This document shows positions 54,008 to 64,000 of a DNA stretch of 64,000 nucleotides, one piece after another; within the stretch, counting starts at the first letter, position 1, and each line of letters opens with the position of its first letter. The translations under genes and the position numbers were made by a program. The DNA is from Streptomyces abyssalis (GTDB lineage Bacteria; Actinomycetota; Actinomycetes; Streptomycetales; Streptomycetaceae): contig NZ_LJGT01000036.1 of the NCBI RefSeq assembly GCF_001751365.1, positions 124,001 to 188,000 on the forward strand, read 5' to 3'. The notes beneath the pieces are model-generated. The model worked only from the letters and a program-made list of their open reading frames with translations. It had not been told where the DNA came from and searched no databases.

Positions 54008-55232
54008 GCCGGTCCTCCATGTGCGCCTTGGTGCTTTGCTGGTCGTCCGGGACGCTCGCATCGTCGTCGTATGCGCCGCCCACGCCGTTCGCCGCGCCTT
54101 CCATCAGCGCGGTGAAACGGTCGAAGAGGTAGGCGGCGTCGTGCGGGCCGGCCGCCGCCTCGGGGTGGTACTGGACGCTGAAGGCCGGGCGGTCCAGGAG
54201 CCGCAGCCCTTCCACCACGTCGTCGTTGAGGCAGACGTGGGAGACCTCCGCCCGGCCGTACGGGGTGTCGGAAACCGTGCCCAGCGGCGCATCGACCGCG
54301 AACCCGTGGTTGTGCGCGGTGACTTCGACCTTGCCGGTGACCCGGTCCTGGACCGGCTGGTTGACCCCCCGGTGCCCGTACTTGAGCTTGAACGTGCCGA
54401 AGCCCAGGGCGCGTCCGAGGATCTGGTTGCCGAAGCAGATGCCGAACAGCGGCGTGCCGCGCTCCAGCACCGCGCGCATCAGGGCGACGGGCTGGTCTGC
54501 CGTGGCGGGATCGCCGGGCCCGTTGGAGAAGAACACCCCGTCCGGCCGGACCGCGTAGAGATCCTCCACGCTCGCGTCCGCCGGCAGCACGTGCACCTCT
54601 ATGCCGCGCTCGGCCATGCGGTGCGGCGTCATGCCCTTGATCCCGAGGTCGACGGCGGCGACGGTGAAACGTTTTGCGCCGTGCGCCGGCACCATGTACG
54701 CCTCCCGGGTCGCCACCTCGCCGCACAGGTCGGCGCCCGTCATCGCCGGTGCGGAGCGCACCCGTTCCAGCAGCGCCGCCGCGTCGGACGAGGCCGCGTC
54801 CCCGGAGAAGATCCCGGCGCGCATCGCGCCGCGCTCGCGCAGGTGCCGTGTGAGCGCGCGGGTGTCGACGCCGCTGATGCCGACGACGCCCTGCGCGGCC
54901 AGCTCCTCGTCCAGGGTGCGCACGGAGCGCCAGTTGGAGGGCCTGCGGGCCGGGTCGCGTACGACGTATCCGGCGACCCAGATGCGGCCGGACTCCGGAT
55001 CCTCGTCGTTGACGCCGGTGTTGCCGATGTGCGGGGCGGTCATCACGACCACCTGACGGTGGTAGGAGGGGTCGGTGAGGGTCTCCTGGTATCCCGTCAT
55101 CCCGGTGTTGAAGACGGCTTCCCCGAAGGTCTCCCCCACCGCCCCGTAGGCGCGTCCACGGAAGCTGCGGCCGTCCTCCAGCACGAGTACGGCCGTACCC
55201 CCGGCGGCCGGCCGGTCGGTGCTCGTCATCAT
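54000..55232 (-). CDS. carA: Carbamoyl-phosphate synthase small chain
   Basis: 410 residues; the ATG overlaps the preceding stop (ATGA). The N-domain ([42 protein letters not shown]) and the glutamine amidotransferase domain are complete: catalytic Cys in [15 protein letters not shown], His/Glu in [13 protein letters not shown]. It supplies ammonia to CarB. Confidence 0.97.
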
Positions 55233-55903
55233 GTGTCCCTCTCAGGGGTCGCCACGGGCTGGTGGTGCGGGCCGGCGACGCCGCTGTCGCCGGATGCGAG
55301 TGCTTCGAGCCGCTCCGCCCAGGCCGCGTGCCCCTCGGCGCGGTCGAAGCGGAAGCCGGAGTCGATGCGGCGGTCGCCGAGCTGCCAGGTGATCACCAGC
55401 AGCCCGCCCTCGGTGAGGACCTTGCCGGCGATCCCCTTGTCCAGGCGGGCGCCGTGCAGCTGCGCCGCCGGGATGAGGAAGTCCTTCGCCCCGGGCCGCA
55501 CGACATGGACGCCCGCCTCGGTCAGCGTGAGCTCGGCGCGGCTGCGGGTGCCGAGACCGTGGGCGACGATCCGGTCCAGCCACTGCCCGGCCGTGGTGGA
55601 GCCGTGGTAGCGCCCGTCGGCGTGCAGCTGGGTCTCGCCGCTCTCCTCCTGCGCCGGAGGCGCGGACGGTTCGGGCAGGTCGCCCTGGAGGGTGCCGCGC
55701 CACTTCCAGCCCTGCCGCATCAGCCAGTACAGCAGTGCGACGAACAGCAGCAGCCCGACCACCCAGCCGATGCGCGCCGCCCAGTCGGTGACCTCCTGCG
55801 ACCTCGGCTCCGCCGCCGGCGCGGAAGCCGGTCTCAGCTCCAGGGCGGCGGCCAGGCCGGCGGCGAGGTCGGCGGCCGGCGATGCGAGAGATTGTGCGAT
55901 CAC
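55229..55903 (-). CDS. Single-span membrane protein with PH-like domain, inside the pyr operon
   Basis: 224 residues from a GTG overlapping the pyrC stop. One membrane helix (about 45-63: [18 protein letters not shown]) is followed by a cytoplasmic domain of about 130 residues ([75 protein letters not shown]) that looks like a bacterial PH-type fold. No enzyme motif is seen. It is translationally coupled on both sides (pyrC and carA). It is conserved here in Streptomyces, which suggests a link to pyrimidine synthesis at the membrane; the function is unknown. Confidence 0.8.
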   Translation of the reverse strand: MIAQSLASPAADLAAGLAAALELRPASAPAAEPRSQEVTDWAARIGWVVGLLLFVALLYWLMRQGWKWRGTLQGDLPEPSAPPAQEESGETQLHADGRYHGSTTAGQWLDRIVAHGLGTRSRAELTLTEAGVHVVRPGAKDFLIPAAQLHGARLDKGIAGKVLTEGGLLVITWQLGDRRIDSGFRFDRAEGHAAWAERLEALASGDSGVAGPHHQPVATPERDT

Positions 55904-57234
55904 GCCAGTTTCCCGTCGACGAGTGTTGCCCGTCCCCGCAGCCAGGTGTGCGTCACGCGTCCCGGCAGTTCACGGCCCTCGTAGGGGGTGTTACGGCTGC
56001 GGGAGGCGAAGCCCGCGGGGTCCACCGTCCCACGGTAGCCGGGGTCGATGAGCAGCAGGTTCGCGGGTTCGCCGGCGGCGACGGGACGGCCCTGGCCGTG
56101 CAGGCGGCCGATGGCGGCCGGGCGGTACGACATCCGCTCGGCGAGGCCCGCCCAGTCCAGCAGGCCGGTCTCGACCATCGTGTGCTGCAGCACCGGCAGC
56201 GCCGTCTCCAGGCCGACCATCCCCATGGCCGCCGCGCCCCATTCGCAGTCCTTGTCCTCGTGCGGGTGCGGGGCGTGGTCCGTGGCGACGCAGTCGATGG
56301 TGCCGTCGGCGAGCGCCTCCCGGAGCGCGTTGACGTCGGCCTCGGTGCGCAGCGGCGGGTTCACCTTGTAGACGGGGTCGTAGGACCGTACGAGCTCGTC
56401 GGTCAGCAGCAGATGGTGCGGGGTGACCTCGGCGGTGACGTTCCAGCCCTTGGACTTGGCCCAGCGCACCAGCTCCACCGAGCCCGCCGTGGACAGGTGG
56501 CAGATGTGCACGCGTGAGCCGACGTGGGCGGCGAGCAGCACGTCGCGTGCGATGACCGACTCCTCGGCGACGGCGGGCCAGCCGCCCAGGCCGAGTTCGG
56601 CGGAGACGGTGCCCTCGTTCATCTGCGCGCCCTCGGTCAGCCGGGGCTCCTGCGCATGCTGGGCGACGACGCCGTCGAATGCCTTCACGTACTCCAGCGC
56701 CCGGCGCATGATCACGGCGTCGTCGACGCATTTCCCGTCGTCGGAGAAGACCCGCACCCCCGCCGCGGAGTCGTGCATGGCGCCCAGTTCGGCGAGCTGC
56801 TTGCCTTCCAGGCCGACGGTGACGGCGCCGACGGGCTGCACGTCGCAGTAGCCGGACTCGCGGCCCAGGCGCCACACCTGTTCGACGACGCCGGCGGTGT
56901 CGGCGACGGGGAAGGTGTTGGCCATGGCGTGCACGGCGGTGAAGCCGCCCTTCGCCGCCGCCATGGTGCCCGTGAGCACGGTCTCGGAGTCCTCGCGGCC
57001 GGGCTCGCGCAGGTGGGTGTGGAGATCGACGAGGCCGGGGAGGAGGATCCGGCCGTCGGCCTCGATCACCTCCGCGCCCGCGGCGGTGATGCCGCTGCCG
57101 GTCTCGGCGATCGTCTGACCGTCGATCAGTACGTCCTGAGGGGGGCCGCCGAGCACACTCGCGCCGCGGAGGAGCGTCTTGCCGGTGGTGCCCTGGGCGC
57201 CGCCGGCGCCGGTGATGCTGTTCTTGCCTGCCAT
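55900..57234 (-). CDS. pyrC: Dihydroorotase
   Basis: 444 residues from ATG 57234, 2 bases after the pyrB stop. Zinc-site motifs: LPGLVDLHTHLREPG, the bridging region KGGFTAVHAMANTFPVADT (with the usual Asn), HICHLSTAGSVELV, HHLLLTDE and CVATDHAPHPHEDK. It closes carbamoyl-aspartate to dihydroorotate (type I enzyme). Confidence 0.97.
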   Translation of the reverse strand: MAGKNSITGAGGAQGTTGKTLLRGASVLGGPPQDVLIDGQTIAETGSGITAAGAEVIEADGRILLPGLVDLHTHLREPGREDSETVLTGTMAAAKGGFTAVHAMANTFPVADTAGVVEQVWRLGRESGYCDVQPVGAVTVGLEGKQLAELGAMHDSAAGVRVFSDDGKCVDDAVIMRRALEYVKAFDGVVAQHAQEPRLTEGAQMNEGTVSAELGLGGWPAVAEESVIARDVLLAAHVGSRVHICHLSTAGSVELVRWAKSKGWNVTAEVTPHHLLLTDELVRSYDPVYKVNPPLRTEADVNALREALADGTIDCVATDHAPHPHEDKDCEWGAAAMGMVGLETALPVLQHTMVETGLLDWAGLAERMSYRPAAIGRLHGQGRPVAAGEPANLLLIDPGYRGTVDPAGFASRSRNTPYEGRELPGRVTHTWLRGRATLVDGKLA

Positions 57235-57236
57235 GG

Positions 57237-58244
57237 TCAGTCGTTCTCCTCGGTGCGGGCGGCTTCCGTGCGTGCTGCTTCCGTGTGGGCGGCGGATGCG
57301 CCGGAGACGGCCGGTTCGGCGCCGCCCAGCAGCAGATACAGCACCGCCATCCGGATGCTCACGCCGTTGGTGACCTGCTCGACCGCTGTGCAGCGGGGCG
57401 AGTCCGCGACCTCGGCGGTGATCTCCATGCCCCGGTTCATCGGGCCGGGGTGCATCACGACGGAGTGCTCCGGCATCCGCGCCATGCGCTGCCCGTCCAG
57501 CCCGTAGCGGCGTGCGTACTCGCGCTCGGTCGGGAAGAAGGCCGCGTTCATGCGCTCGCGCTGCACCCGCAGCATCATCACGGCGTCGGACTTGGCGATG
57601 ACGGAGTCGAGGTCGTAGCTGACCTCGCACGGCCAGCCGCCCACTCCGACGGGCACCAGCGTGGGCGGCGCCACGAGCGTCACCTCGGCCCCGAGCGTGC
57701 TGAGCAGGTGGACGTTGGAGCGGGCGACACGGCTGTGCAGCACGTCGCCGACGATCGTGATCCGCCGGCCGGCCAGGTCGCCCTCGCCGCCCGCGAGCCG
57801 CCGCCGCATGGTGAAGGCGTCCAGGAGCGCCTGCGTGGGGTGTTCGTGGGTGCCGTCCCCCGCGTTGACGACGGAGCCGCCGATCCAGCCGGAAGTGGCC
57901 AGGCGGTGCGGCGCCCCGGAGCCGTGGTGACGGATGACGACTGCGTCGGCGCCCATGGCCTCCAGGGTGAGCGCGGTGTCCTTCAGCGATTCGCCCTTGG
58001 AGACCGAGGAGCCCTTGGCGGAGAAGTTGATGACGTCCGCGGAGAGGCGCTTGGCGGCGGCCTCGAACGAGATCCGGGTCCGCGTCGAGTCCTCGAAGAA
58101 GAGATTGACGACGGTGCGGCCGCGCAGAGTCGGCAGCTTCTTGATCGGCCGGTCCGCGACCCGCGCCATCTCCTCGGCGGTGTCGAGGACGAGCACGGCG
58201 TCGTCGCGTGAGAGATCGGCGGCCGAGATGAGGTGACGCTTCAT
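57237..58244 (-). CDS. pyrB: Aspartate carbamoyltransferase catalytic subunit
   Basis: 335 residues. [19 protein letters not shown] (carbamoyl-phosphate loop), [40 protein letters not shown] and [12 protein letters not shown] are diagnostic. No regulatory subunit (PyrI) is present, as expected in actinobacteria. pyrR precedes it by 233 bases. Confidence 0.97.
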   Translation of the reverse strand: MKRHLISAADLSRDDAVLVLDTAEEMARVADRPIKKLPTLRGRTVVNLFFEDSTRTRISFEAAAKRLSADVINFSAKGSSVSKGESLKDTALTLEAMGADAVVIRHHGSGAPHRLATSGWIGGSVVNAGDGTHEHPTQALLDAFTMRRRLAGGEGDLAGRRITIVGDVLHSRVARSNVHLLSTLGAEVTLVAPPTLVPVGVGGWPCEVSYDLDSVIAKSDAVMMLRVQRERMNAAFFPTEREYARRYGLDGQRMARMPEHSVVMHPGPMNRGMEITAEVADSPRCTAVEQVTNGVSIRMAVLYLLLGGAEPAVSGASAAHTEAARTEAARTEEND

Positions 58245-58477
58245 CTGTTGCCTTCCGTGGGTCGGTTGTCCGTGGGCGGGGCAGGACGGGGCGGGGCGGC
58301 TGTCGGGTGCGGGCAGGAGGCGGCGGCGGACGCAGCCGGGCGGGGCGTCGCCCGGTGCGGCACGAGGGCCGGCTCGGTCAGGGGCGGATGCGGTGAGGGG
58401 TGCGGTTCGTCGTGGTGCGTCCTCGGTGCTCCGGTACGGCCGTGAGGTGCACCGGAGCCCGGATTCCCCCGGACGGA

Positions 58478-59137
<660 letters not shown>

Positions 59138-59296
59138 TCACGGGACGGGCCTTAAAGGACGCCTGAACTGTCAGCGCAACGGTACCAGGGGGCCAAAGGC
59201 CGCCTGCACCGGGGCCGGAATCGTTCGGAGAAGCGTTCGGACGCAGACCGGAGCTTTCAATTCCGCTCTACCTCGCAAAGCTGATCGGCGTTCGGC

Positions 59297-59338
59297 TTGA
59301 CGGCAGACATTACGCTGCGTAACCTCACAGTGAGTTAC
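59297..59338 (+). promoter_or_regulatory. bldD promoter with BldD-box palindrome
   Basis: TTGACG (59297-59302), 17-bp spacer, TAACCT (59320-59325). GTAAC-CTCAC-AGTGA-GTTAC at 59319-59338 is a near-perfect palindrome covering the -10. BldD is known to bind AGTGA/TCACC-type sites and to repress itself, so this is a probable autoregulatory operator. Confidence 0.8.
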
Positions 59339-59363
59339 CACTTTCTCGTCCGCGGGGAGCGAT

Positions 59364-59864
59364 ATGTCCAGCGAATACGCCAAGCAGCTCGGAGCAAAGC
59401 TCCGTGCCATCCGCACCCAGCAGGGGCTCTCCCTCCACGGGGTCGAGGAGAAGTCCCAAGGCCGCTGGAAGGCGGTCGTGGTCGGTTCCTACGAGCGCGG
59501 GGACCGTGCCGTCACCGTCCAGCGCCTCGCCGAGCTGGCCGACTTCTACGGTGTCCCGGTGCAGGAGCTCCTGCCGGGCACCACTCCGGGAGGAGCCGCG
59601 GAGCCGCCGCCCAAGCTCGTGCTCGACCTGGAGCGTCTGGCCCATGTGCCTGCGGAGAAGGCAGGCCCGCTCCAGCGGTATGCGGCCACCATCCAGTCCC
59701 AGCGCGGCGACTACAACGGCAAGGTCCTCTCGATCCGTCAGGACGACCTGCGCACGCTCGCCGTCATCTACGACCAGTCCCCCTCGGTGCTGACGGAGCA
59801 GCTCATCAGCTGGGGCGTCCTCGATGCGGACGCGCGCCGCGCGGTCGCCCACGAAGACGCCTGA
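59364..59864 (+). CDS. bldD: BldD, c-di-GMP-responsive master repressor of development
   Basis: 166 residues with GGGGAG 4 bases before the ATG. The xre-type DNA-binding domain is 1-75 (YAKQLGAKLRAIRTQQGLSLHGVEEKS). The C-domain keeps the full c-di-GMP signature: R114-x-D116-x8-R125-x-x-D128. Four c-di-GMP molecules join two BldD monomers in the characterised protein, which represses sporulation and many antibiotic genes. It reads opposite to its neighbours. Confidence 0.98.
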   Translation: MSSEYAKQLGAKLRAIRTQQGLSLHGVEEKSQGRWKAVVVGSYERGDRAVTVQRLAELADFYGVPVQELLPGTTPGGAAEPPPKLVLDLERLAHVPAEKAGPLQRYAATIQSQRGDYNGKVLSIRQDDLRTLAVIYDQSPSVLTEQLISWGVLDADARRAVAHEDA

Positions 59865-59894
59865 CAGCCTGAGGGCCGGCCGGGCCTGAACATG

Positions 59895-59944
59895 CCGCTG
59901 CCGGTGGTGCGCCCTGGACGGGCGCGCCACCGGCAGCGGTTTTT
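59895..59944 (+). terminator. Strong intrinsic terminator after bldD
   Basis: CCGCTGCCGGTGG plus a near-continuous inner stem (TGCGCCC / GGGCGCG) pairs with CCACCGGCAGCGG; loop TGGAC; followed by TTTTT. It starts 30 bases after the stop. Confidence 0.92.
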
Positions 59945-60146
59945 CTGTGATCGCCTCCGGTCCACGGCACTCGATTTTGTGAGCGGATCGCCACGCAAAG
60001 TGATCGTGGCCCCCGGCCCCCGTGCTCCCCTCACACGAATGGCGGAACGACCCCCGACCGATTCGCAAGGATGCGGGACAGCCGGAACCGGGCGACTCCA
60101 CCATGCGGCTGCGCGAGGAGATCGAGACCCTCTACCGCGGCCCCCG

Positions 60147-60572
60147 TCAGCGGCGAAGTGTCGGCTTGAGGTCCTTCAGCCGGCCGAGGAGGCCGTTGAT
60201 GAAGGGCGGTGACTCGTCCGTGGAGAACTCCCGCGCGATGTCCAGGGCTTCGTCTATGACGACCGCTTCGGGGACGTCCTCCGACCAGATCAGCTCGTAG
60301 GCCGCCAGTCGCAGGATGCACCGGTCCACGACCGGCATCCGGTCCAGCGTCCAGCCCACGGAGTAGGTGGAGATCAGCTCGTCGATGCGCTCGGCGTTCT
60401 GCGCGTAGCCCTCGATGAGCTGCATCGTGTATTCGCTGACGGGCGGCTGCCGTTCGTCGGTCCCGGCGTGACGGATCCAGTCCTGCATGACGTCCGTCGG
60501 TGTACTGTCCCGCTGGTCCGCCTCGAAGATGATCTGGAAGGCCCGCTTTCGGGCCTTGTTACGGGCGGCCAC
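60147..60572 (-). CDS. nusB: Transcription antitermination protein NusB
   Basis: 141 residues from a GTG 2 bases after the efp stop. RNKARKRAFQIIFEADQRDSTPTDVM and LAAYELIWSEDVPEAVVIDEALDIAREFSTDESPPFINGLLGRLKD are the NusB RNA-binding helical bundle. It acts with NusE in rRNA antitermination. Confidence 0.96.
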   Translation of the reverse strand: MAARNKARKRAFQIIFEADQRDSTPTDVMQDWIRHAGTDERQPPVSEYTMQLIEGYAQNAERIDELISTYSVGWTLDRMPVVDRCILRLAAYELIWSEDVPEAVVIDEALDIAREFSTDESPPFINGLLGRLKDLKPTLRR

Positions 60573-60574
60573 GG

Positions 60575-61141
60575 TTAACCGTTCACCCGGCCGAGGTACT
60601 CGCCGGAACGCGTGTCGACCTTGATCTTCTCGCCGGTGGTGATGAACAGCGGGACGCCGACCTCGTAACCCGTCTCCAGGCGGGCGGGCTTGGAGCCGCC
60701 GGTGGAGCGGTCGCCCTGGACACCGGGCTCGGTGTGCTCGATGACCAGCTCGACGGCGGCGGGCAGCTCGACGAAGAGCGCCTCGCCCTGGTACATGGCG
60801 ACCGTCGCCTCGAAGCCCTCCATCAGGTAGTTGGCGGTGTCGCCGACGATCTCCGGGGTCACATGGAGCTGGTCGTAGGTCTCCATGTCCATGAAGACGA
60901 AGTACTCGCCGTCCTTGTACGAGAACTGCATCCCGCGTCGGTCCACGGTGGCCGTATCGACCTTGGTGCCCGCGTTGAACGTCTTGTCGACGGTCTTGCC
61001 GGACATGACGTTCTTCAGTTTCGTACGGACAAAGGCGGGCCCCTTGCCGGGCTTGACGTGCTGGAACTCGACGACGGACCAGAGCTGGCCGCCTTCGAGC
61101 TTGAGCACCATGCCGTTCTTGAGGTCGTTCGTGGATGCCAC
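60575..61141 (-). CDS. efp: Translation elongation factor P
   Basis: 188 residues from a GTG. Three beta domains are seen: [38 protein letters not shown] with Lys at the modification tip (PGKGPA), the middle OB domain and the C-terminal [16 protein letters not shown]..., [23 protein letters not shown] relieves ribosome stalling at Pro-Pro. Note the very Pro-rich protein encoded at 62483-63568 nearby. Confidence 0.97.
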   Translation of the reverse strand: MASTNDLKNGMVLKLEGGQLWSVVEFQHVKPGKGPAFVRTKLKNVMSGKTVDKTFNAGTKVDTATVDRRGMQFSYKDGEYFVFMDMETYDQLHVTPEIVGDTANYLMEGFEATVAMYQGEALFVELPAAVELVIEHTEPGVQGDRSTGGSKPARLETGYEVGVPLFITTGEKIKVDTRSGEYLGRVNG

Positions 61142-61213
61142 GGTTGCGGAATCTCCTGAGACTGCTGCTGCGGAGACCAGAGGGCCGCCACGGCTCCCGT
61201 CACCCGTCAGGGG

Positions 61214-62344
61214 CTAGAGAGCGAGCAGCTCTTTGGTCGTGATGGTGAGTAGCTCGGGTCCGCCGTCCGCCGCGGGGCGGACGACGAGAGTGTCATCGAT
61301 CCGGACACCGCCCTGGCCCGGCAGATGGACCCCGGGCTCGATGGTGACCGGCACACAAGCGTCCAGTTTACCCATGGCCCCAGGTGACAGCCGAGGGTCC
61401 TCACCGATTTCCAGTCCCACCCCGTGACCCGTCGAGGAGCCGAGTGCCTCGGCATGCCCGGCGCCCTTCAGCACCTGGCGCGTGGCACGGTCGACGTCGC
61501 TGCAGGCCATGCCGGGTGTCAGGGCCTCACGTCCGGCCCTCTGGGCAGCGAAGACGAGGTCGTACAGCTCCACCTGCCAGTCCTCGGGAGCGGTCCCGAT
61601 CACGAATGTACGGCCGATCTGGCAGCGGTAGCCGTGGTATTGGGCTCCCAGGCGCACGGAGAGGAAGTCGCCCTCCTCCACCCGCCGGTCGGTGGGACGG
61701 TGGCGGGCCAGGCCGGCGTTGCGTCCGGTCGCCACGCACGTGGGGAATGCGGAGCCTTCCGCGCCGTGGTCGATCAGTCTGCGCTCCAGCTCCAGGGCCA
61801 GGTGCCGTTCGGTGCGTCCGACGAGGATCGACTCCAGCAGCTCGCCCAGCGCCTGATCGGTGATCTCGGCTGCGATGCGCAGCGCGGAGATCTCCTCCTC
61901 GTCCTTGATGACGCGCTGGGCCTCAACCGGGCTCGGAAGACCCGTGAGGCGGAGTGAGGCGGCGACCGAGGCCATGGCGCGGTACCGGGCCACCGTCAGA
62001 TGGTGCTCCTCGACGGCGAGCAGCCGGACACCGGCCGTCGCGGCCAGGTCGGCTGCGGCCACGGCGGTGTCGCCCTCGGAGTTGGAGAGGCGGTCGGTGC
62101 GCAGCTCGTCGTCGGGACGCCCGCCGGTGTGGTGGTCCGGACTGTCGGCGGAGGCCGGGCCGAGCAGCGTGTCGGTGCCGTCGGGGCCGATCAGCAGCGC
62201 GGCACCGTGCGACGGACGGCCGGTCAGATAGCGGATGTTGGCGGGCCGCGTGACCAGCACCGCATCGGGCGGACCGTCCTTCACCGCAGTCGCGGCGCAG
62301 CGCTCACGGAGCAGGGCGCGGCGAGCCACATGGACTTCGGACAT
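61214..62344 (-). CDS. M24-family prolidase-like protein with altered metal ligands
   Basis: 376 residues from ATG 62344. The creatinase-type N-domain and the pita-bread C-domain are recognisable (RVIKDEEEISALRIAAEITDQAL, TGHGVGLEIGEDPRL, VPVTIEPGVHLPGQGGVRIDD). Against PepP/PepQ the two metal-binding Asp residues are replaced by Arg231 and Gln242 in SVRLGAQYHGYRCQIGRTF. His307 and Glu336 remain, and the last Glu is Asp350. A normal dinuclear metalloprotease is therefore doubtful. It lies 72 bases upstream of efp, the usual pepQ-efp order. Confidence 0.85.
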   Translation of the reverse strand: MSEVHVARRALLRERCAATAVKDGPPDAVLVTRPANIRYLTGRPSHGAALLIGPDGTDTLLGPASADSPDHHTGGRPDDELRTDRLSNSEGDTAVAAADLAATAGVRLLAVEEHHLTVARYRAMASVAASLRLTGLPSPVEAQRVIKDEEEISALRIAAEITDQALGELLESILVGRTERHLALELERRLIDHGAEGSAFPTCVATGRNAGLARHRPTDRRVEEGDFLSVRLGAQYHGYRCQIGRTFVIGTAPEDWQVELYDLVFAAQRAGREALTPGMACSDVDRATRQVLKGAGHAEALGSSTGHGVGLEIGEDPRLSPGAMGKLDACVPVTIEPGVHLPGQGGVRIDDTLVVRPAADGGPELLTITTKELLAL

Positions 62345-62482
62345 GTTTCCGACCTTACGGAGAGCCCGGCGGGGCGGCAGTCCGTGCGGGGCCGTGCGGG
62401 CGACGGAGCACGGGGGCCGTGCCGCACGTACGGGCACCGCGGGGGCGGCACCCGCGAGGTGGGCGAGCGGGCCGGCGGAGTC

Positions 62483-63568
62483 TCACCAGCGCGGGGGGCT
62501 GGCCAGGCTGCGGGCCACGACGTCGTCGAGCATCCGGGCCGTGGTGGCCACGTCCTGACGGGAGTTGTCGATGATGGGCAGGCCCGAGCCGTACCAGCCG
62601 GCCATGCGGCCGTGGATCTGGGCGACCTCTTCGTCGCTGAGGCGCCGGTTGCCGCTGCGGGCCGCGTTGCGCTCCAGCACGATCTCCAGCCCGGGCAGCA
62701 GGACGACGGGGATCATCCCCGGGCCGACGTGACGCTTCCAGCCGCCGAGGCCGACCACGGGACGGTCGGGGAAGACGGCGTCGTCGAGGATGCAGGAGAT
62801 GCCGTTGGCCAGGAAGTTGCGGGCGGCGAAGCCGCAGGTGCGGCGTGCCAGCCGGTACTGCGCCTCGGAGTGGTCGTTCCAGCCGCTCTGCGGGTCGGCG
62901 AAGCCCGAGCGCACCCATTCACGTACGTCGTCGAGGCTGATGTGGGACGTGGGCACGGCCCGGCGGTCGGCCCAGTAGCGGGCGACGGTGGTCTTGCCCG
63001 CGCCGGCGGGGCCGATCAGCAGTACGGCCACGGCGGCCCGGGTGGCGTCGAGCTGCGCCGGGTCGGCGTCCGGGGTCGGGATCTCGACGGGGGCGCCGCG
63101 CGAGAGCTGCAGATGGCCGGTGGATTCGGTGGGGTGCACTTCCGGCTCGCCCGGGTAGCCCTGACCGGGCTGCTGCGCGGGCGCCGGGGGCACCGGCGGC
63201 GGCGCACCGGGAGCGGGTGCCGGCGGTACGGGCGGGGGCGGTGCGGGGGCCGGCGGCCGGTCGGGCACGGGCGGACGTCCCTGGGGCTGCGCGGGCGGCC
63301 GGGCCGGCGGCTGCGCGGGCGGCGGGACGTGAGGCTGCGGCGGATGCTGGGAGTGGACGCCGGGCCAGGCGGCAGGCTGCGGCGGCTGTGCGGGCTGCCC
63401 TGGCTGCTGCGCGACGTGCGAGGGTGCGGGAGGCGGCGGTGCCTGCCCGCTGTGCGGTGCTTGCCCGTTCTGCGGTGCCTGCCCGTTGTGCGGAGGGTGC
63501 GTGCCCTGCTGGTTTCCCGGTACGGATTCCGGAGGAGGGACGGGCTGTTGCGCCCCGTACTGCTGCAT
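62483..63568 (-). CDS. P-loop AAA/kinase-like protein with long Pro/Gln-rich N-terminus
   Basis: 361 residues from ATG 63568 (GGGGAG 3 bases before; the frame is open to 63706). Residues about 1-190 are very rich in Pro, Gln, Ala and Gly, with repeats of the NGQAPQ/HSGQAPP kind. Residues about 205-361 form a small P-loop domain: Walker A LLIGPAGAGKTTVARYW, HISLDDVREWVRSGFADPQSGWND, ISCILDDAVFPD and an adenylate-kinase-like LERNAARSGNRRLSDEEVAQIHGRMAGWY. It resembles phosphotransferases of the AAA_33/zeta-toxin type. Substrate unknown; conserved next to aroB in Streptomyces. Confidence 0.82.
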   Translation of the reverse strand: MQQYGAQQPVPPPESVPGNQQGTHPPHNGQAPQNGQAPHSGQAPPPPAPSHVAQQPGQPAQPPQPAAWPGVHSQHPPQPHVPPPAQPPARPPAQPQGRPPVPDRPPAPAPPPPVPPAPAPGAPPPVPPAPAQQPGQGYPGEPEVHPTESTGHLQLSRGAPVEIPTPDADPAQLDATRAAVAVLLIGPAGAGKTTVARYWADRRAVPTSHISLDDVREWVRSGFADPQSGWNDHSEAQYRLARRTCGFAARNFLANGISCILDDAVFPDRPVVGLGGWKRHVGPGMIPVVLLPGLEIVLERNAARSGNRRLSDEEVAQIHGRMAGWYGSGLPIIDNSRQDVATTARMLDDVVARSLASPPRW

Positions 63569-63740
63569 CCGCTCCCCAACTCCGCTCGCGTCTGCCGACG
63601 CTGCCGCCGCAGCGCCACGTTCGTGTGACAGTACCGGAAGGTGCTGCCCTGGTTGTTCCTGTTGAACGGCGGAGAGCAGCGGCGAGTGCCCGGCGGCCGG
63701 AATCACCGCGGACGTTCGCCGCTCTCGTCCCCCGCTCCGC

Positions 63741-64000
<260 letters not shown>

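Overview
The window reads as the chromosome of a Streptomyces or close relative. It is very GC-rich, uses GTG starts freely (and one TTG), couples genes by ATGA/GTGA overlaps, and carries bldD, an mIHF-type nucleoid protein and the actinobacterial block aroB-pepQ-efp-nusB-bldD-pyrR-pyrB-pyrC-carAB-pyrD-pyrF-mihF-gmk-rpoZ-coaBC-metK-priA-fmt-rsmB-rpe.

Layout. 1-4864: the end of a PucR-type regulator, then a ferric-reductase-like cytochrome, a NuoF-like flavoprotein fused to a ferredoxin, and a repeat lipoprotein; together they look like a membrane electron-transfer unit. 4975-24158: a RiPP (ribosomally made, modified peptide) cluster. A 58-residue precursor (6488-6664) ends in a tail made almost only of Ser, Thr and Cys. 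Facing it is a nearly unbroken reverse-strand gene set: an F-type leader-binding protein, two fused cyclodehydratases (YcaO), a tandem SagB-type azoline dehydrogenase, a split LanB-type dehydratase (glutamylation and elimination halves), a PqqD-like/M50 metalloprotease and an ABC-2 exporter. A SARP regulator lies at the far end. An M20 amidohydrolase is divergent from the precursor, and the shared promoter region holds heptamer repeats at 11-bp spacing, the classic form of a SARP operator.

24617-28605: cation/proton antiporter with its TrkA-C-type subunit, a SorC-type regulator, and rpe. 28898-37751: an accessory catabolic island with a dicarboxylate carrier, an IclR regulator and a divergent four-gene operon (class V aminotransferase, fused glycolate-oxidase-like FAD/Fe-S protein, CoA transferase, enoyl-CoA hydratase). 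37824-64000: housekeeping, namely translation, methionine/SAM, CoA and GMP synthesis, the whole pyrimidine operon, BldD, NusB, EF-P, a degenerate prolidase homologue, a Pro-rich P-loop kinase-like protein and the end of aroB.

How the RiPP genes should work together (inference from family knowledge): the SARP switches on the precursor and probably the M20 gene. The F protein binds the leader and presents the core to the cyclodehydratases, which form azolines. The SagB protein oxidises them to azoles. The LanB halves glutamylate Ser/Thr and eliminate to dehydroamino acids. The M50 protein is the best leader-protease candidate, and the ABC pair exports the product. Only one stand-alone SpaB_C-type protein is present, so the dedicated pyridine synthase of thiopeptides is not apparent. 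The product is therefore more likely a linear azole/dehydroamino-acid peptide (goadsporin-like logic), although the precursor looks like a thiopeptide precursor. I recognise no known product.
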